A stretch of DNA of 64,000 nt, taken from NCBI GenBank assembly GCA_015680685.1, contig MNCI01022583.1:253207-317206 (forward strand). The letters run 5' to 3'. The notes beneath the pieces are model-generated. The model had not been told where the DNA came from, did not search any database, and saw nothing but the letters and a program-made list of their open reading frames with translations. How positions within the stretch are numbered: position 1 is the first letter of the stretch; the number at the start of each line of letters is the position of its first letter. Below, piece by piece: positions 8,850 to 19,417 of the stretch. This DNA is from Gnetum montanum (lineage: Eukaryota; Streptophyta; Gnetopsida; Gnetales; Gnetaceae). The translations under genes and the position numbers were made by a program.

Positions 8850-10773
8850 ATACCCTCACGACTGAATGAAAACTTGTCCTTAAGTTCCTTATAAAATATT
8901 GGAAAGATATGGGATTATTGACGAATTGACAATTGACGATGGAATAGGATGACAGACTCAACGTGCCCAGTGAATGGATCAATAAGCATATTACAACATT
9001 AGTGTTTATGACCATTGTGGTGAACACTCGTACATAAATGACATCCAAGCCTTTATTTGGTAGCTTGAAGAGAAAAAGAGAGAGAGAGAAAGAAGATGGA
9101 GCGTGTTGTCACCAATGCCGAGATTGCACCTTTCATTGTTTATCCATAGCCATGCCACCAAACTTGCTCCTTTCGTAAATGCTCTAATTTTGATCCATCT
9201 TGAGTGCTTCCTCCAAGCTTAGTCCATTGTTTGTATGATCACCATCTGCACACACAACACAGTCACAAATGAGCAAGGATAGATAATCCATAATACAGTT
9301 GATACCTTGCCTTGATATGAAGCGCATTGGTTGAGTTATGGTTATGGCAGAAATTGGTTCAGAGATTTATCACTGGAAGCTACCCAAGGTGTAGGAGTTA
9401 GGAAATTAGTAAAATGAAAAAAATTAAAAAATTTGTGTTAGGGCCCCCACAACTATGAGCGAACCTCTAGTAGCTATAAGATGGAAAAACATGAGGAACA
9501 AGAAAGATGAAAAATATCAATGAAAATGCTAATAAAATGGATGTCATTGATGGGGATGAAATAAGAAATGATTGATTGCAGGAAATGTTTAAGGGAAAGA
9601 AGTTAATAATTGCACCAAAAAGAAATGCTAGTGGGTCCTCCACAAAGCAGGCTCATTCCCTTTATGCCCTGACAAACCCACAAACCAAAGAGTTCATAGG
9701 CTCTAGGAATGTCATTTGGAAGAAAGAGTTAAAAACTTACCCACAAGAATTCACCAAAGAAGAACAATGCATCAACCTAGAATGGACTAATGATAAAATC
9801 GACAATGAGGTGGAAAATGGGAAGAAAGATGGAGAGGAGAGAATGGAATGGAATGGAATCCCAAGAACAAGGTTGTGTAAAGCCCCTTGTGTATTTTATG
9901 GTTAAGATAATTGAGTAGAACTCATCCCAAATCCAGACTCAAACCAACCACATTCAGTGACCTCACATCAATACACTTGGTCAATCCATCCTCTTGAGGC
10001 AACAAGAATGCTTCCACAAAGAGTGACCACCATCCCAAGGAGAGTGAGATGGAGAAACAGGAAGCGAGAAAGGGCCTTAGTTGGAGGGAACCTTCAGGTA
10101 TGGGTAACATGTCTTTCTAGTACCATAACCAGTGCATGTAGCCCATATTACTTTCTTATGTTTAAGGGATGTGCTTTAAATTCTCATCTTTTTCTCTTTT
10201 TTTTTTTATGTTTATGCATGAGAACCATACCATGCAAAGACCTATTTTTACTCACTCAGCTTCCTGATATTTGAACAATGTCAAGATGGCAGAAAACCCA
10301 AGAAAAAACATCCAAGAACCCAAGAGAATGGCTAGCACTAATGCATCAAATCCCCTTGAAGTCACAACCTTTCATCCTTTGAGTCTTTCCTTGGTTTGAA
10401 AAATACCCAGCCACCAATTCATTAACAAGTTTACTTAGAAAAAGGGGATTGTACAGTTCCAAGCCAAAGGAGATCATAGAGTTGTATGGATGAGTGGATG
10501 GTGTGGACTCATTACCTGTTTTAGCAAAAGAACCATACCTTAATATCAGCATCATAATTCAAAGGTAAAAATCAAACATTAGTAATCAATATGATATAAT
10601 TCAATCCACCACCATGAGCACTTATTAGATGATGAATAAAAGTAAATCAAGCAAACAAAGAAATAGTAAAAATAGAATGATGGTGTAAAACAAAAATAAG
10701 AAAAGATGAAAGAATGTGTAAAACAAAAAATGTGTAAAAAAAAAAATCAAAAAGAACTAAGGGCCTAGAATGG
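8850..10773 (-). other. 3' untranslated region of element B
   Basis: About 1.9 kb between the polyprotein stop and the 3' LTR. It holds A-rich/T-rich repeats next to the stop (plus-strand view 10650-10755), two blocks conserved in E, F and M (10085-10240 and about 9640-9700), a GA-rich tract (9069-9095) and, next to the LTR, a PPT-like minus-strand purine segment before 8850. The only sizeable open frame is antisense at 9576-9905. I see no env-like gene in the sense direction. Confidence 0.6.
9576..9905 (+). CDS. Antisense open frame in the 3' region of element B, unknown
   Basis: This 109-codon frame runs opposite to the element. The peptide is basic at its start (MQEMFKGKKLIIAPKRN) and acidic near its end (NEVENGKKDGEERMEW). 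I recognise no domain. The homologous stretch in element E (about 60140-60475) is broken by frameshifts, though segments such as NRNVSGSSPKEAHAL remain similar. Antisense frames between pol and the 3' LTR are known in some Tat-lineage elements (for example Grande), which is why it is listed. It may equally be chance openness within a conserved untranslated region. Confidence 0.25.
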   Translation: MQEMFKGKKLIIAPKRNASGSSTKQAHSLYALTNPQTKEFIGSRNVIWKKELKTYPQEFTKEEQCINLEWTNDKIDNEVENGKKDGEERMEWNGIPRTRLCKAPCVFYG

Positions 10774-12010
10774 TTAGCATAGGTGGCCATCTCCCCCATG
10801 ACGAAGTTGGAAGGAGGAGATTCGAAATAGTGAGTAGGGTTGTCCATCAAGAGAGGTAGCATGTGTACTGGCTATCCTAAGCTCCTGGAAAGGTTTGGTT
10901 TGTTGCATGTTGACCAAAAGTTTCTTATCTAAGCTCTCAAGTTTGTATATTGTTATGGCCCCTAAAGGAAAAGTTACATAAATAATATAAGGTCCTTCCC
11001 ACAGTGTTTGAAATTTAGTACATTGTGGCACATGTGTGGGATTCTAGTAGAGAACCTTATCTCTTGGTTGATATTTAACTTTCCTAATTCTTAGGTCATG
11101 ATGTTGTTTATTGAAGGCTTTGTGCAATTTGTTAGATGACAAGACAGCTAATCAGTTTTCATCTAACAAGTTAAGGGCTACTAACCATTGTTTTTGTGCT
11201 AGATCAAGGTCAAGGTTGAGGTCACATGCCAAGGATAGTGTACGGAGCTCAGTTTGAATGGGAAGCATTGGTAATTTACCATACACTAACTCATAGGGAG
11301 AGTAGCCTGTAGGGAGTTTCCATGTGGAGTGGTATGCCCAAAGAGCATTATTTAGTTTATTGCTCTAGTCTCGCCTAAACTTGCCAATGGTTCTTATCAA
11401 TATCTTTGTAATCTCCTTGTTGGTGACTTTTGCTTGATTGTTCGCTTGGGGGTTGGTATGGTGTAGTCAATTTATACTTAACCCCTAAGTGTTGCATTAA
11501 TTTCTAAAAATTTGCACTTGTGAAGTATGTACCATTGTTTGAAATAAGCGCACACGGCACACCAAACTTGTTTATGATTTGTTGTTGAACAAATCATGCA
11601 ACTGTCGATGATGTACAATCTTTAATAGCAGTTGCTTCGGTCCATTTTGTTAGGTAATCAATCGCAAAAATAGTATAAGCTTTTCCATTGGACATTGGTG
11701 TAATCGGCCCCATAAAATCAATTCCCCAAATGTCGAAGGTTTCTAACAGTTGAATCCATTGTTGCAGACCCTCCATTCAAGCAGTCATTCCACCATCACG
11801 TTGATAGTGCTCACAAGATTGATCAAAATGATGGGCATCCTGAAATAATGTAGGCCAATAATATCTTGCAACCAGGATCTTGATGGTCGTTCATCTCCCA
11901 GGGTAATGACCCCCACAAGAACCCTCATGAGCATCTTGGAGAACTTGTAGTTGATCTATATCAGGAACACACCATCGAACCAAGCCATTGGGACATACTT
12001 TGTAAAGTTG
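10774..12010 (-). pseudogene. Integrase and polyprotein C-terminus of element B
   Basis: The zinc-binding region begins in the 12283-11891 frame with LQDAHEGSCGGHYPG; its second Cys has become Tyr (SCEHYQ). The catalytic core follows: GIDFMGPITPMSNGK at 11700-11730 with the first Asp intact, then LISNNGTYF (canonical LISDNGTHF, second Asp to Asn). The C-terminal domain (11031-10774) has FQTLWEGPYII and ends RHGGDGHLC-stop. This ending is conserved in A and E even though they lack everything between RT and here. Confidence 0.85.
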
Positions 12011-12214
12011 CCCATTGATCTCCATAAAGTACTTGGCTCGATGAAGAAACTGTTGTTTCTCCTTAAGGTTTAGCTCTTGTGGTGTTTTTTGGGTGAGGAG
12101 ATAGGTAAGAATGCTATTGTACCAATTTTTCTCCATGGGTGATTGATTATTCACTACACTAGCAAAGAGGAATTCATTAGGGAAATGATTAGAAATTGGA
12201 TGCTCATCCTCTTT

Positions 12215-12660
12215 GTTGTCCCATCGCAACCGAGATAAATGATCAACAACTACATTCTTGGTGCCCTTACGATTGATCATCATTAAATCGAACTCTTGTA
12301 AGATTACAAGCCATCATATGATATGAGGGCTTATCGTTGGCTTATTCATGAGGAACTGGATTGCATTATGATTTGTATGTAGATATACTTTATATTGTAA
12401 TACATAGTGTCTAAACTTTTCTAGTGTAAACACTACAACCATTAATTCTTTCTTTGTGGTAGTGTAGTTAAGTTGTGCACCAATGATACTTCTACTTACA
12501 TAGTGAATGTAATAAGGATGCTTCTGGTAATCTAACTATGTAAGTACGACTCCTAAAGCATAGTTGGATGTGTCATGGTTTAGACCAGTCAGGAGCTTGC
12601 AGAATGGGTGTTTCTACTAGCTTTCATTTCAGAGTTTGGAAAGCTAATTCGCATTCCATG
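12215..12660 (-). pseudogene. RNase H of element B
   Basis: Motifs in order: SNYALGVVLT (canonical ASDYA-GAVL, first Asp changed to Asn), HYVSRSIIGAQLNYTTTKKE with the catalytic Glu kept, VFTLEKFRHYVLQYKV, HTNHNAIQFLMNK (canonical TDH, Asp changed to Asn), and then DRKGTKNVVVDHLSRL-like NRKGTKNVVVDHLSRLR at about 12215-12283. Two of the catalytic acidic residues are lost. Confidence 0.85.
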
Positions 12661-12699
12661 GTCCACTTGAAAGGTACATCCTTTTTTCTTAATTCCACT

Positions 12700-13735
12700 A
12701 ATGGTTTGGAAACCTTTGAAAAGCTCTCAATAAATCTCCTATAGTAGCTAGTATGTCCAAGGAATGATCAAATACCTTTGACAATTTCTGGTTGACAGGT
12801 AATTCCTTGGATAACTTTGATTTTCTCAGGGTTTACCTCTATCCTTGTGTGTGAGATTTTATGCCCTAGTACGACATCCTCTTGGACCATCAAATGGCTT
12901 TTTTGCCATTTAAGCCTCAAATTGATTTCTATACATCTTTTTAACACTTGCTCTAACCAGTCTAAGGCTTGATCAAAGTTTACTCCATAGGTGGAGAAAT
13001 CATCCATAAAGACTTCTACACCATTTCCTATCTACTTTTGGAAGATGCTTAGAACTAGTCGTTGAAATGTTGCAGGGGCATTGCACAAGACAAATGGAAT
13101 CTCTTTGTATGCAAACATTCCCTAAGAACTAGTGAACATAGTCTTGGCTTGGTCTTTTGGGGATATTTGTATTTGATTATATTCGCTATATCCATCTAGA
13201 AAACTGTACCATCTAGAAAACTGTAGTAGTGATGCCCCGCGATGGTGTCTAAGACTTGGTCAATAGATGGCAATGGAAAGTGATCTTTAGATGTTTCCAT
13301 ATTCAGTAGCATAAAATCTATGCACATCCTTCATTTTCCTTCCTTTTTAGGCACAATAACTAAGGGGCTAACCTATTTTCTATCAACAATGGGGTATATG
13401 AACCAAGTCTTGAGAAGTTGTTCAATTTCTTCCTTAACTACTTGCTTCAGCTTAAGGTTCAATCAACTCTGTGATTTTCTTCGAGGCTTCATGGAGGGGT
13501 TAGTGTAAATTCTATGTTGGCATATCCTAGGATCTATTCCAGTTAATTTGGGATATGTCCAAGTGAAGGCTTCTGACCATTTATTTATTACCTTCAGTAG
13601 TTCTTCTTTTTGTTGAGGAGCAAGCTTAGCATTGACAATTATCGATTTTCCATTTTTAAGGAACGTGTATTCCATACCAGTGGGAAATGGTTTCAGCTTG
13701 AGGGGCTCTTGCTTAAATTTCTCAGGGATTTCCAA
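12700..13735 (-). pseudogene. Reverse transcriptase of element B
   Basis: The frame 13735-13463 is the N-terminal extension (EIPEKFKQEPLKLKPFP), ending in the HRIYTNPSMKPRRK segment that precedes the RT fingers. It continues through several frames: IYPIVDRK, SPLVIVPKKEGK, RMCIDFMLLN, KDHFPLPSIDQVLD, and the catalytic box VFMDDFSTYG at about 12985-13015, which is intact. It ends with NLRLKWQKSHLMVQ and VLGHKIS (13007-12768). The FMDDFS-YG form is typical of Athila/Tat-type RT. Frameshifts make it non-functional. Confidence 0.9.
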
Positions 13736-13996
13736 CTTCCCCTAGTTGATATTTTTAAGGTTAAGACTTGGAAGTTGGTGGTGGACTTGCTCTAATATGT
13801 CTGTGCTATTGATGTAAGCACAAGTCAAACACTCAGTTGGTTCCATGCATATGAGTGAACTGCTTTCTTGATCAGCTATTAGCCACTGGGTGTATTCCTA
13901 TCGTGTGGCTGCTACATATAGGAATCTTTGTATGTTAATCACTTGTGCACACTGATTGCATGCAGGCAATGCTAAACTTTGCACAAACCATAACCT

Positions 13997-14640
13997 CTAC
14001 ACGCAATTACAACCTGTGTCACTGTATGTGATGCATAGAACTTTCTTCCTCTCGATCTTTCTGAATGTATTTCCCTTTGATATTTCTAGGGAAAGATTGT
14101 AGATTCCTAAGTGTGCATTGATGGTGCTTAGCCATGCTCTTCCCATTATGATTGGGAAGTCCCCCTTACCGTTGTTCACCTGAATCACTAGGAAGTCAAC
14201 TGGGTATGACCAACCCACAAATAGTGGTAACAATGTCTTCCACTAGTCCCAAAGGGATAGTGATGGACTGGTCAGCCTCCTCTAGACAGATGTTGCTCTT
14301 TTTCAATGGAGCTAGGTTCCAGGCCTTGTACATTTCTTGAGAAATCAAGTTGACACCAGAACCTGAATTCAAAAGAGCCTTGCACAGTGCATTTCCAATG
14401 ATTTGTAAATATATTAGAGGACTCCCAGGATTAGAGAATTTCCTGGGAAGGTGGCCAACTTTGATCCAATTGATGATGACATGTGTTAGCATGACCATAT
14501 GCGTTGACTGTGGTGGTTGAGTTGTAGGAGGATTTGAAGTTTTGATTGATACTGAGGCATCTACGAAATCAGTCACTTGTGATTACAAGGGCTTGGTTGG
14601 ATTGTTGGTTCTAAAGAAAGGTCTTTTCTTCATGTGGTTG
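13997..14640 (-). pseudogene. Aspartic protease of element B, catalytic Asp lost
   Basis: The frame 14576-14196 reads from the spacer (HMVMLTHVIINWIKVGHLP) into the active site, here ALLNSGSGVNLIS at about 14340-14380. The catalytic Asp of DSG is Asn, a single G-to-A change, while A and E keep DSG. The C-terminal half continues in another frame (14233-13997) with DFPIIMGRAWLST. The domain is followed by a leader of about 250 bp before RT. It is inactive if read as written. Confidence 0.85.
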
Positions 14641-16998
14641 TTGGAACCAATAGTAGGTTGAGAGTTAACAGCCCTTATGGCATTACATTGCTATGGCTGG
14701 GTAGGGATTTCACCTTGCATAGCTGGAGTAGGTGGTAGTAGAGTTATTGGTGGAAGAGATGTGGCTGGATGAGAAGGATAATATGCTTGCAAAATATCAC
14801 CCCTATAAGAGGAAGTCCCATAATACTCATGGGCTTGGTAGTGAGGTTGAGGAGTGATGTGACTAGTAGAGTCACGTGGGGAGATTGGCTACTTCACATA
14901 ATATCCATACGAGTCAAGTTTCCGGTAAGGATACTGTTGCCTTGGTGGTGGCATTTCCCATGATTGTGGGTGCTCTCACTATTGATATTACTCAATCGAT
15001 TATGGTGGAGTTCCACTGGGATAATATGTTAAGGGTTGGTGGGATTGCCTTGGGTTACCTTGAGGATAAGGTAACCTTCGGGGTGTTTGCCTTTTGTTTA
15101 ATCGTGGGTTGAGTGCATACACCCCAGACTCCTGTAGATGTGAGATTATAGGGTAACGTCCCTTAGGACGGTCATATTAACATATCTCATTTCTAAATCC
15201 ACAATCTTTTCAATGATGGCAACTTTGCCCTTACCATTGCTATGTGCATGTTCAGCCTCTTTCTTTTTTCTTTCTTCGCGATCACTACCTTGCTCTCTAG
15301 ACTCCTCTACTATTTTAAGAATAGATTGAAATCTATTATCTAGGGAATCCCACATTTGGTCTATCTTTATCGATACTTCTGATGTTAAATTTTGGATAGG
15401 CAAAGTTTTCCTATTCACCATCTCTTTGAGTGGTGACTCTTCTTCATCCTCACAAAATCTTACTCCCCTCTTCCAAAGGGAAAGATCTTGATTATACTCT
15501 TTCGCACTTTCTCTATTTTGTAGCTCACCTTCTACCTTAGAAACTTGCTCTAATAGTCTTTGAATTTGATGGGACCTAAGCTTGGATAGTCTTCCTTGGG
15601 CATAAGTCCTAAGGGTTCTTCTTGTTTCATGCCTAAGCCCATCCACAAGATGGCACAGTTGATCCCTTTGTGAATAATCATGGCCAGGACAACAATGTAA
15701 CAATGCATAGTATTGGCCCATGGCAACATCCAAGGGTTCATGTCCTTCTTGTTTCTAGCATTGGATTTTTTTTCGCAAGTTAAACACTTGGGAGTATGTT
15801 TGGTACTTGTCATTAAATAGTTTTAACATAGTACTCCACCTACGAATAGATTCTGGTTCTAAAGACTGATACCAACTTTCTTCTTCTTTAACTAATGTTC
15901 GTGGGAACAACTTAAGTTTTTGTCATTCGTTCTGTATTTTTTGTAAGGCACATGCATCATGGAATGCTTGTAAATGATTATGAGGATCAACGTTGTATTC
16001 GCCTTCAAATCGTGGGATGTTGCTCATATCTAATCTATTGATCCTACTATCTTTCTAATGCCTTGTTGGAGTTCTAACAGCCTTAGCTATGTCCAACATA
16101 CTTTGAATAGTGAGGAGGGATTCATCATGATCATATTTTTCATGGTGTCTAGGATGCCTACTTTGTTCCCTACTCTCCATTCTTCTATGTCATGACTCTT
16201 TAGAGTGCCCTTGTCCCCTTTCCTAGCTATTTTGTCTATGACTTCCATTTTTCCTTCCTTTATCCCCATGGTCTTTTTCTTTATGACTATGTCTAGACAC
16301 TGAAGGAGAGGATGAAGGTAAAGAAGAAGGAGAACCATCACCATGATGATTTCTGCCACATTCTCTTTAGCAGTCTCAGCATCGATCGCATTTACGATCA
16401 GAATGTCCATCTTTATCATGTGTCGATGTTCCTTTTTCAGACCCTTTGTGCTTGTGGGTATCAGAACCTAGGTTATGAATAGTGGAACGAAGGTTCTGAT
16501 ACACAACCCCTTGACCAAAGTTAAGGGAAGGAACATTGTTGTGTGGGCAACTGCCTGAGGTAGGTTCACCACCCTCATTTTTACTTAAGACATGTGGGGC
16601 ATCTTGGGACCACTTACCCGTCAAAGACTGATGATGTCTCTCCTATTGCAAGTCCCTTTGAGGTTGTGCCTCTGTGGGATGGTATTCTCTCGAGTCATGG
16701 TCTTGCACAACATATTCTGCATGTAAGTGTAGCATGCCAATTCATGTGAGAGCATGCAGAAGTATGCTCAGGACTAAACGATCAGGAGGTAACACTATGT
16801 TACCTTCTAGGTATCGCAACAAAGTTGTTCATCTTGATGGAGTATAAAGGTGAAGTTTGGTATATACTCATTGGGATGAATATATATGACTCGAACTTGT
16901 TAAGGGACTGGCGAATCAACATCATGTGTATTACACCACTAACTATTTCCTGTTTCAGACCTAGGCAGTGAGACACTTTCGTACGAAGAAGAAGACAT
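14640..16998 (-). pseudogene. gag of element B (broken)
   Basis: Start ATG at 16998 (MSSSSYES). The domain order is as in A: N-terminal domain; a charged His/Lys-rich stretch (16624-16087); a retrotransposon-gag capsid core (about 16000-15600, motif KLFNDKYQTYSQVFNLRKK); a long open frame (15733-15146) with HLVDGLRHETRRTLRTYAQG and the coil-like DQMWDSLDNRFQSILKIVEE; then the Pro/Tyr-rich region (15130-14700, ESGVYALNPRLNKRQTPRRL). The hairpin at 15053-15076 lies in that region. The N-terminal third is full of stops; the capsid to coil part is best preserved. Confidence 0.85.
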
Positions 16999-17115
16999 GT
17001 TTGTCTGTTCAGTGTGCAATGTATTCTTGTTTATTATTTTCTCAATCAACCCTAAGGGTTCATTCCAATGATGTGAATGATTTCCTATGTTCTAGTTAGT
17101 GCACAAACAACTAAG

Positions 17116-17133
17116 TCCTTGGCAACGGTGCCA
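17116..17133 (-). other. Primer binding site of element B (tRNA-Asp type)
   Basis: Minus-strand TGGCACCGTTGCCAAGGA, 1 nt from the LTR, matches the tRNA-Asp complement (TGGCGCCGTTGCCGGGGA, from memory) at 15 of 18 positions. All three differences are G-to-A. Confidence 0.8.
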
Positions 17134-17134
17134 A

Positions 17135-18063
17135 TGATGAGTGGCGAGGTACCCCTATGCTCAACCATACAAATATAATCATTTCACGCATGATCCAGTC
17201 GAATTCCAAGGACTAAGTGTTTATGCGCCCTTGTGGAACAAGGATAGGTTGGTTGATCGTTGTCTTCCCAGGCTTACCTATATCTCATGATTGTATGGTT
17301 AAGTAAGCTTGAGGCATATGATTTTTATAGCTTTTATGTTTTTATGTCTTGCACTAGTAGGAAAGGAGAGAGGTAACTAAGTGACTAATTGAACTTAACT
17401 ACTCATTAACTAAGTTCTAACTAATCCTAACACCAGCATCCATTCCCACTTGCCATACACATCCTGAACCAGTGCAACATTGCTGGGATTACCAAACACT
17501 AATTGTTACTGGGTTACCAAGCATTACACGCATGCTCGAAGTGGTTGTGCTTGTGTAATTTAACGATTTGCTTAATTGATCAAAATGAATTGCTGTGCTA
17601 ATAATAGAAGTGTAAAGTGCATAAAATAAAATAAATTCATAAGAAAATAAAATAAAATAAATGCGTAAGAAAACAAATCTCAAGTGCTGCAAGGATGAAT
17701 CAAAGAGCTCGTCTTTATTGTCATATACAAGGTGTGCTCAGGTACGCAATGCTCAAATAAAGATCTGTCCACACTTAGACCTCCTATTGTCGACACTTGG
17801 AAAATACTCTAACTTTCAAACAGACCACAAGATTTTTGCTACTTGACTGCTAAAATACTTCCTCCCAATTGTGTGCCTGGGCACTATATTTATAGGCTTG
17901 GGAGCAACTACTCTAATAATTAGAGTAATTGTTCTAATAATTAGAATAATTGCTAAAGTAACTGCTAGAGTAACTGCTCTAATAATTAGAATAACTGCTA
18001 GAGTAACCACTCTAATAATTAGAATAACTGCTAAAGTAACTGCTAGAGTAACCACTCTCATCA
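17135..18063 (-). repeat. 5' LTR of element B
   Basis: 929 bp, TG...CA on the minus strand. TATA box CTATAAATATAG at 17884-17895 (minus). The U3 array (17910-18057) repeats the palindromic modules TAATAATTAGA and AGAGTAAC-CACTCT. The R/U5 half is shared with the LTRs of A and E, but the U3 array is not. Confidence 0.9.
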
Positions 18064-18068
18064 ATATA
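18064..18068 (+). other. Target-site duplication, right flank of element B
   Basis: ATATA immediately right of the LTR end CTCATCA. It matches ATTTA at 8069-8073 in four of five positions. Confidence 0.8.
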
Positions 18069-19417
18069 GTTTCCAACCATATGAAGCTACTAATGATAAA
18101 ATGCATTGTATGATTTTTTGTTTCACAATAGATGCAAAAGTTTTCTTATAGTTTAAATCTTTTTTTAAGTAAAGTCTCTAACAATCAATTGGATCATATA
18201 TTTATCCATCATGTTATTAGCTTTTTTCATTTGCAGTGAACTATTCACTAGTTTCCCATGTATTATTCTTAATGAACACGTTATATTCTACTTTCATTAC
18301 TTCATAAAAATCTTTATTTTATGCATCCTCTTCCATACTCATGGGTTTACTTACCTTAAATATCATTTTTAGAATCAATTAAATCATAATGATCTTCTAC
18401 TACAAACATTTTCCCAGTTCTAAGCCTTTCCATTGACATTTCATTCACATGTTCTAATTTTATTGATCTTAGGTCTTTTAATTAATTTTTATACCATCAT
18501 GGTTGCTTGTGTATAGAAGAATCTATGACATCAAAGTCATTGTTTTTACTTGTTTTTTCATCATCATCTTTGTATAAGGTCATAAATAGACATGAGTCAT
18601 TTTTCTCTTTACTAGGAATCATTAATGGAATAGAAGATTTTTGACTCATGGTGCTCTCTAATTTTTAAAACAAACTATTAAACAACACATCTATGGATTC
18701 TATAATCTTATGATCCTTAATGTTCCACACCTAGTAGGCTTTATGATCTAGTGAATGTCCAATTAGCAATTCCATCATGGCCTTGGGGTCTAACTTATCA
18801 TGGTGTGCTTATGGGATATGTACACAATAAGATTTACTAAACAAATGAATATGGAGTATTAACATTTCCCTATTATCAAAACATTTGTTAACTAGAGGAG
18901 TGCCGTTCAAAACTACAATTGGAATTCTATTAATAATATGAATGAAATAATATGTTGCCTATATCCATAAATATTTTGATATGCATGCATATACATCATA
19001 TACCTTATCATTTGAATAACTGATATGTTTTTCCTCTCTACAACACCAATCTATTATAGTACATATGATATCATGAATTCTTGCTTGATAGAATTTTTCT
19101 TTACTAATTTTTAAACTCATTTAAAGTATATTCACCACCACAATCACATCTCAAAACTTTTAATTTTGTACCTTTCTTTTTTTTGTTCTTATGTTAAAAT
19201 TCTTAAACTTTTGCAACACTTGTAATTTATTTGTTAGATCATAAAGGTAGGTCATTTGACTGAAGTCATCTAAAAAATTATAGAATAGCTTTCATTTCTT
19301 AAACCTTGTGGTAAGAAGGAAACGAAAACATATGTGAATCCATTCAAGTGATACTAAAGATTTTATTTCATGATTTCAAGTAAATAGCATATAGTGCATT
19401 TCCCAATCTTAAATGAT
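18064..19417 (-). pseudogene. Copia element J: integrase and N-terminal RT
   Basis: Upstream half of the same copia polyprotein. In order on the minus strand: NHEIKSLVSLEWIH (the LE-IHTDVCGP region); FLDDFSQMTYLYDL (first catalytic Asp of integrase); KIKVLRCDCGGEYT-like KLKVLRCDCGGEYT; GVVERKN with the catalytic Glu kept; INRIPIVVLNGTP; and then RT with KNNTWE and YGWKLY at the boundary. The protein resumes after the inserted 10-kb element at 8073 with QLDVK, giving the canonical WKL-x-QLDVK. Its right end is cut at about 19417 by the LTR of element F. Confidence 0.85.

Larger units (their letters stand above)
8074..18063 (-). mobile_element. Element B: complete but decayed Athila/Tat-like Ty3/gypsy retrotransposon
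   Basis: This element has both ends: 3' LTR 8074-8849 and 5' LTR 17135-18063 (minus orientation), a PBS, gag, protease, RT, RNase H, integrase and about 1.9 kb of 3' untranslated region. It is flanked by a 5-bp target duplication and splits a copia RT gene. The RT box FMDDFSTYG and the tRNA-Asp PBS point to the Athila/Tat branch of plant gypsy elements. The first 235 bp of the two LTRs before the N gap differ at about 24 sites by my hand count, so the insertion is old. Multiple stops and lost catalytic residues make it inactive. Confidence 0.9.

Noticed and set aside
8293-9048. Long open frame of 251 codons on the minus strand
   Set aside because: It runs through the N gap and then through the U3 tandem array, which is open by repetition; no domain.
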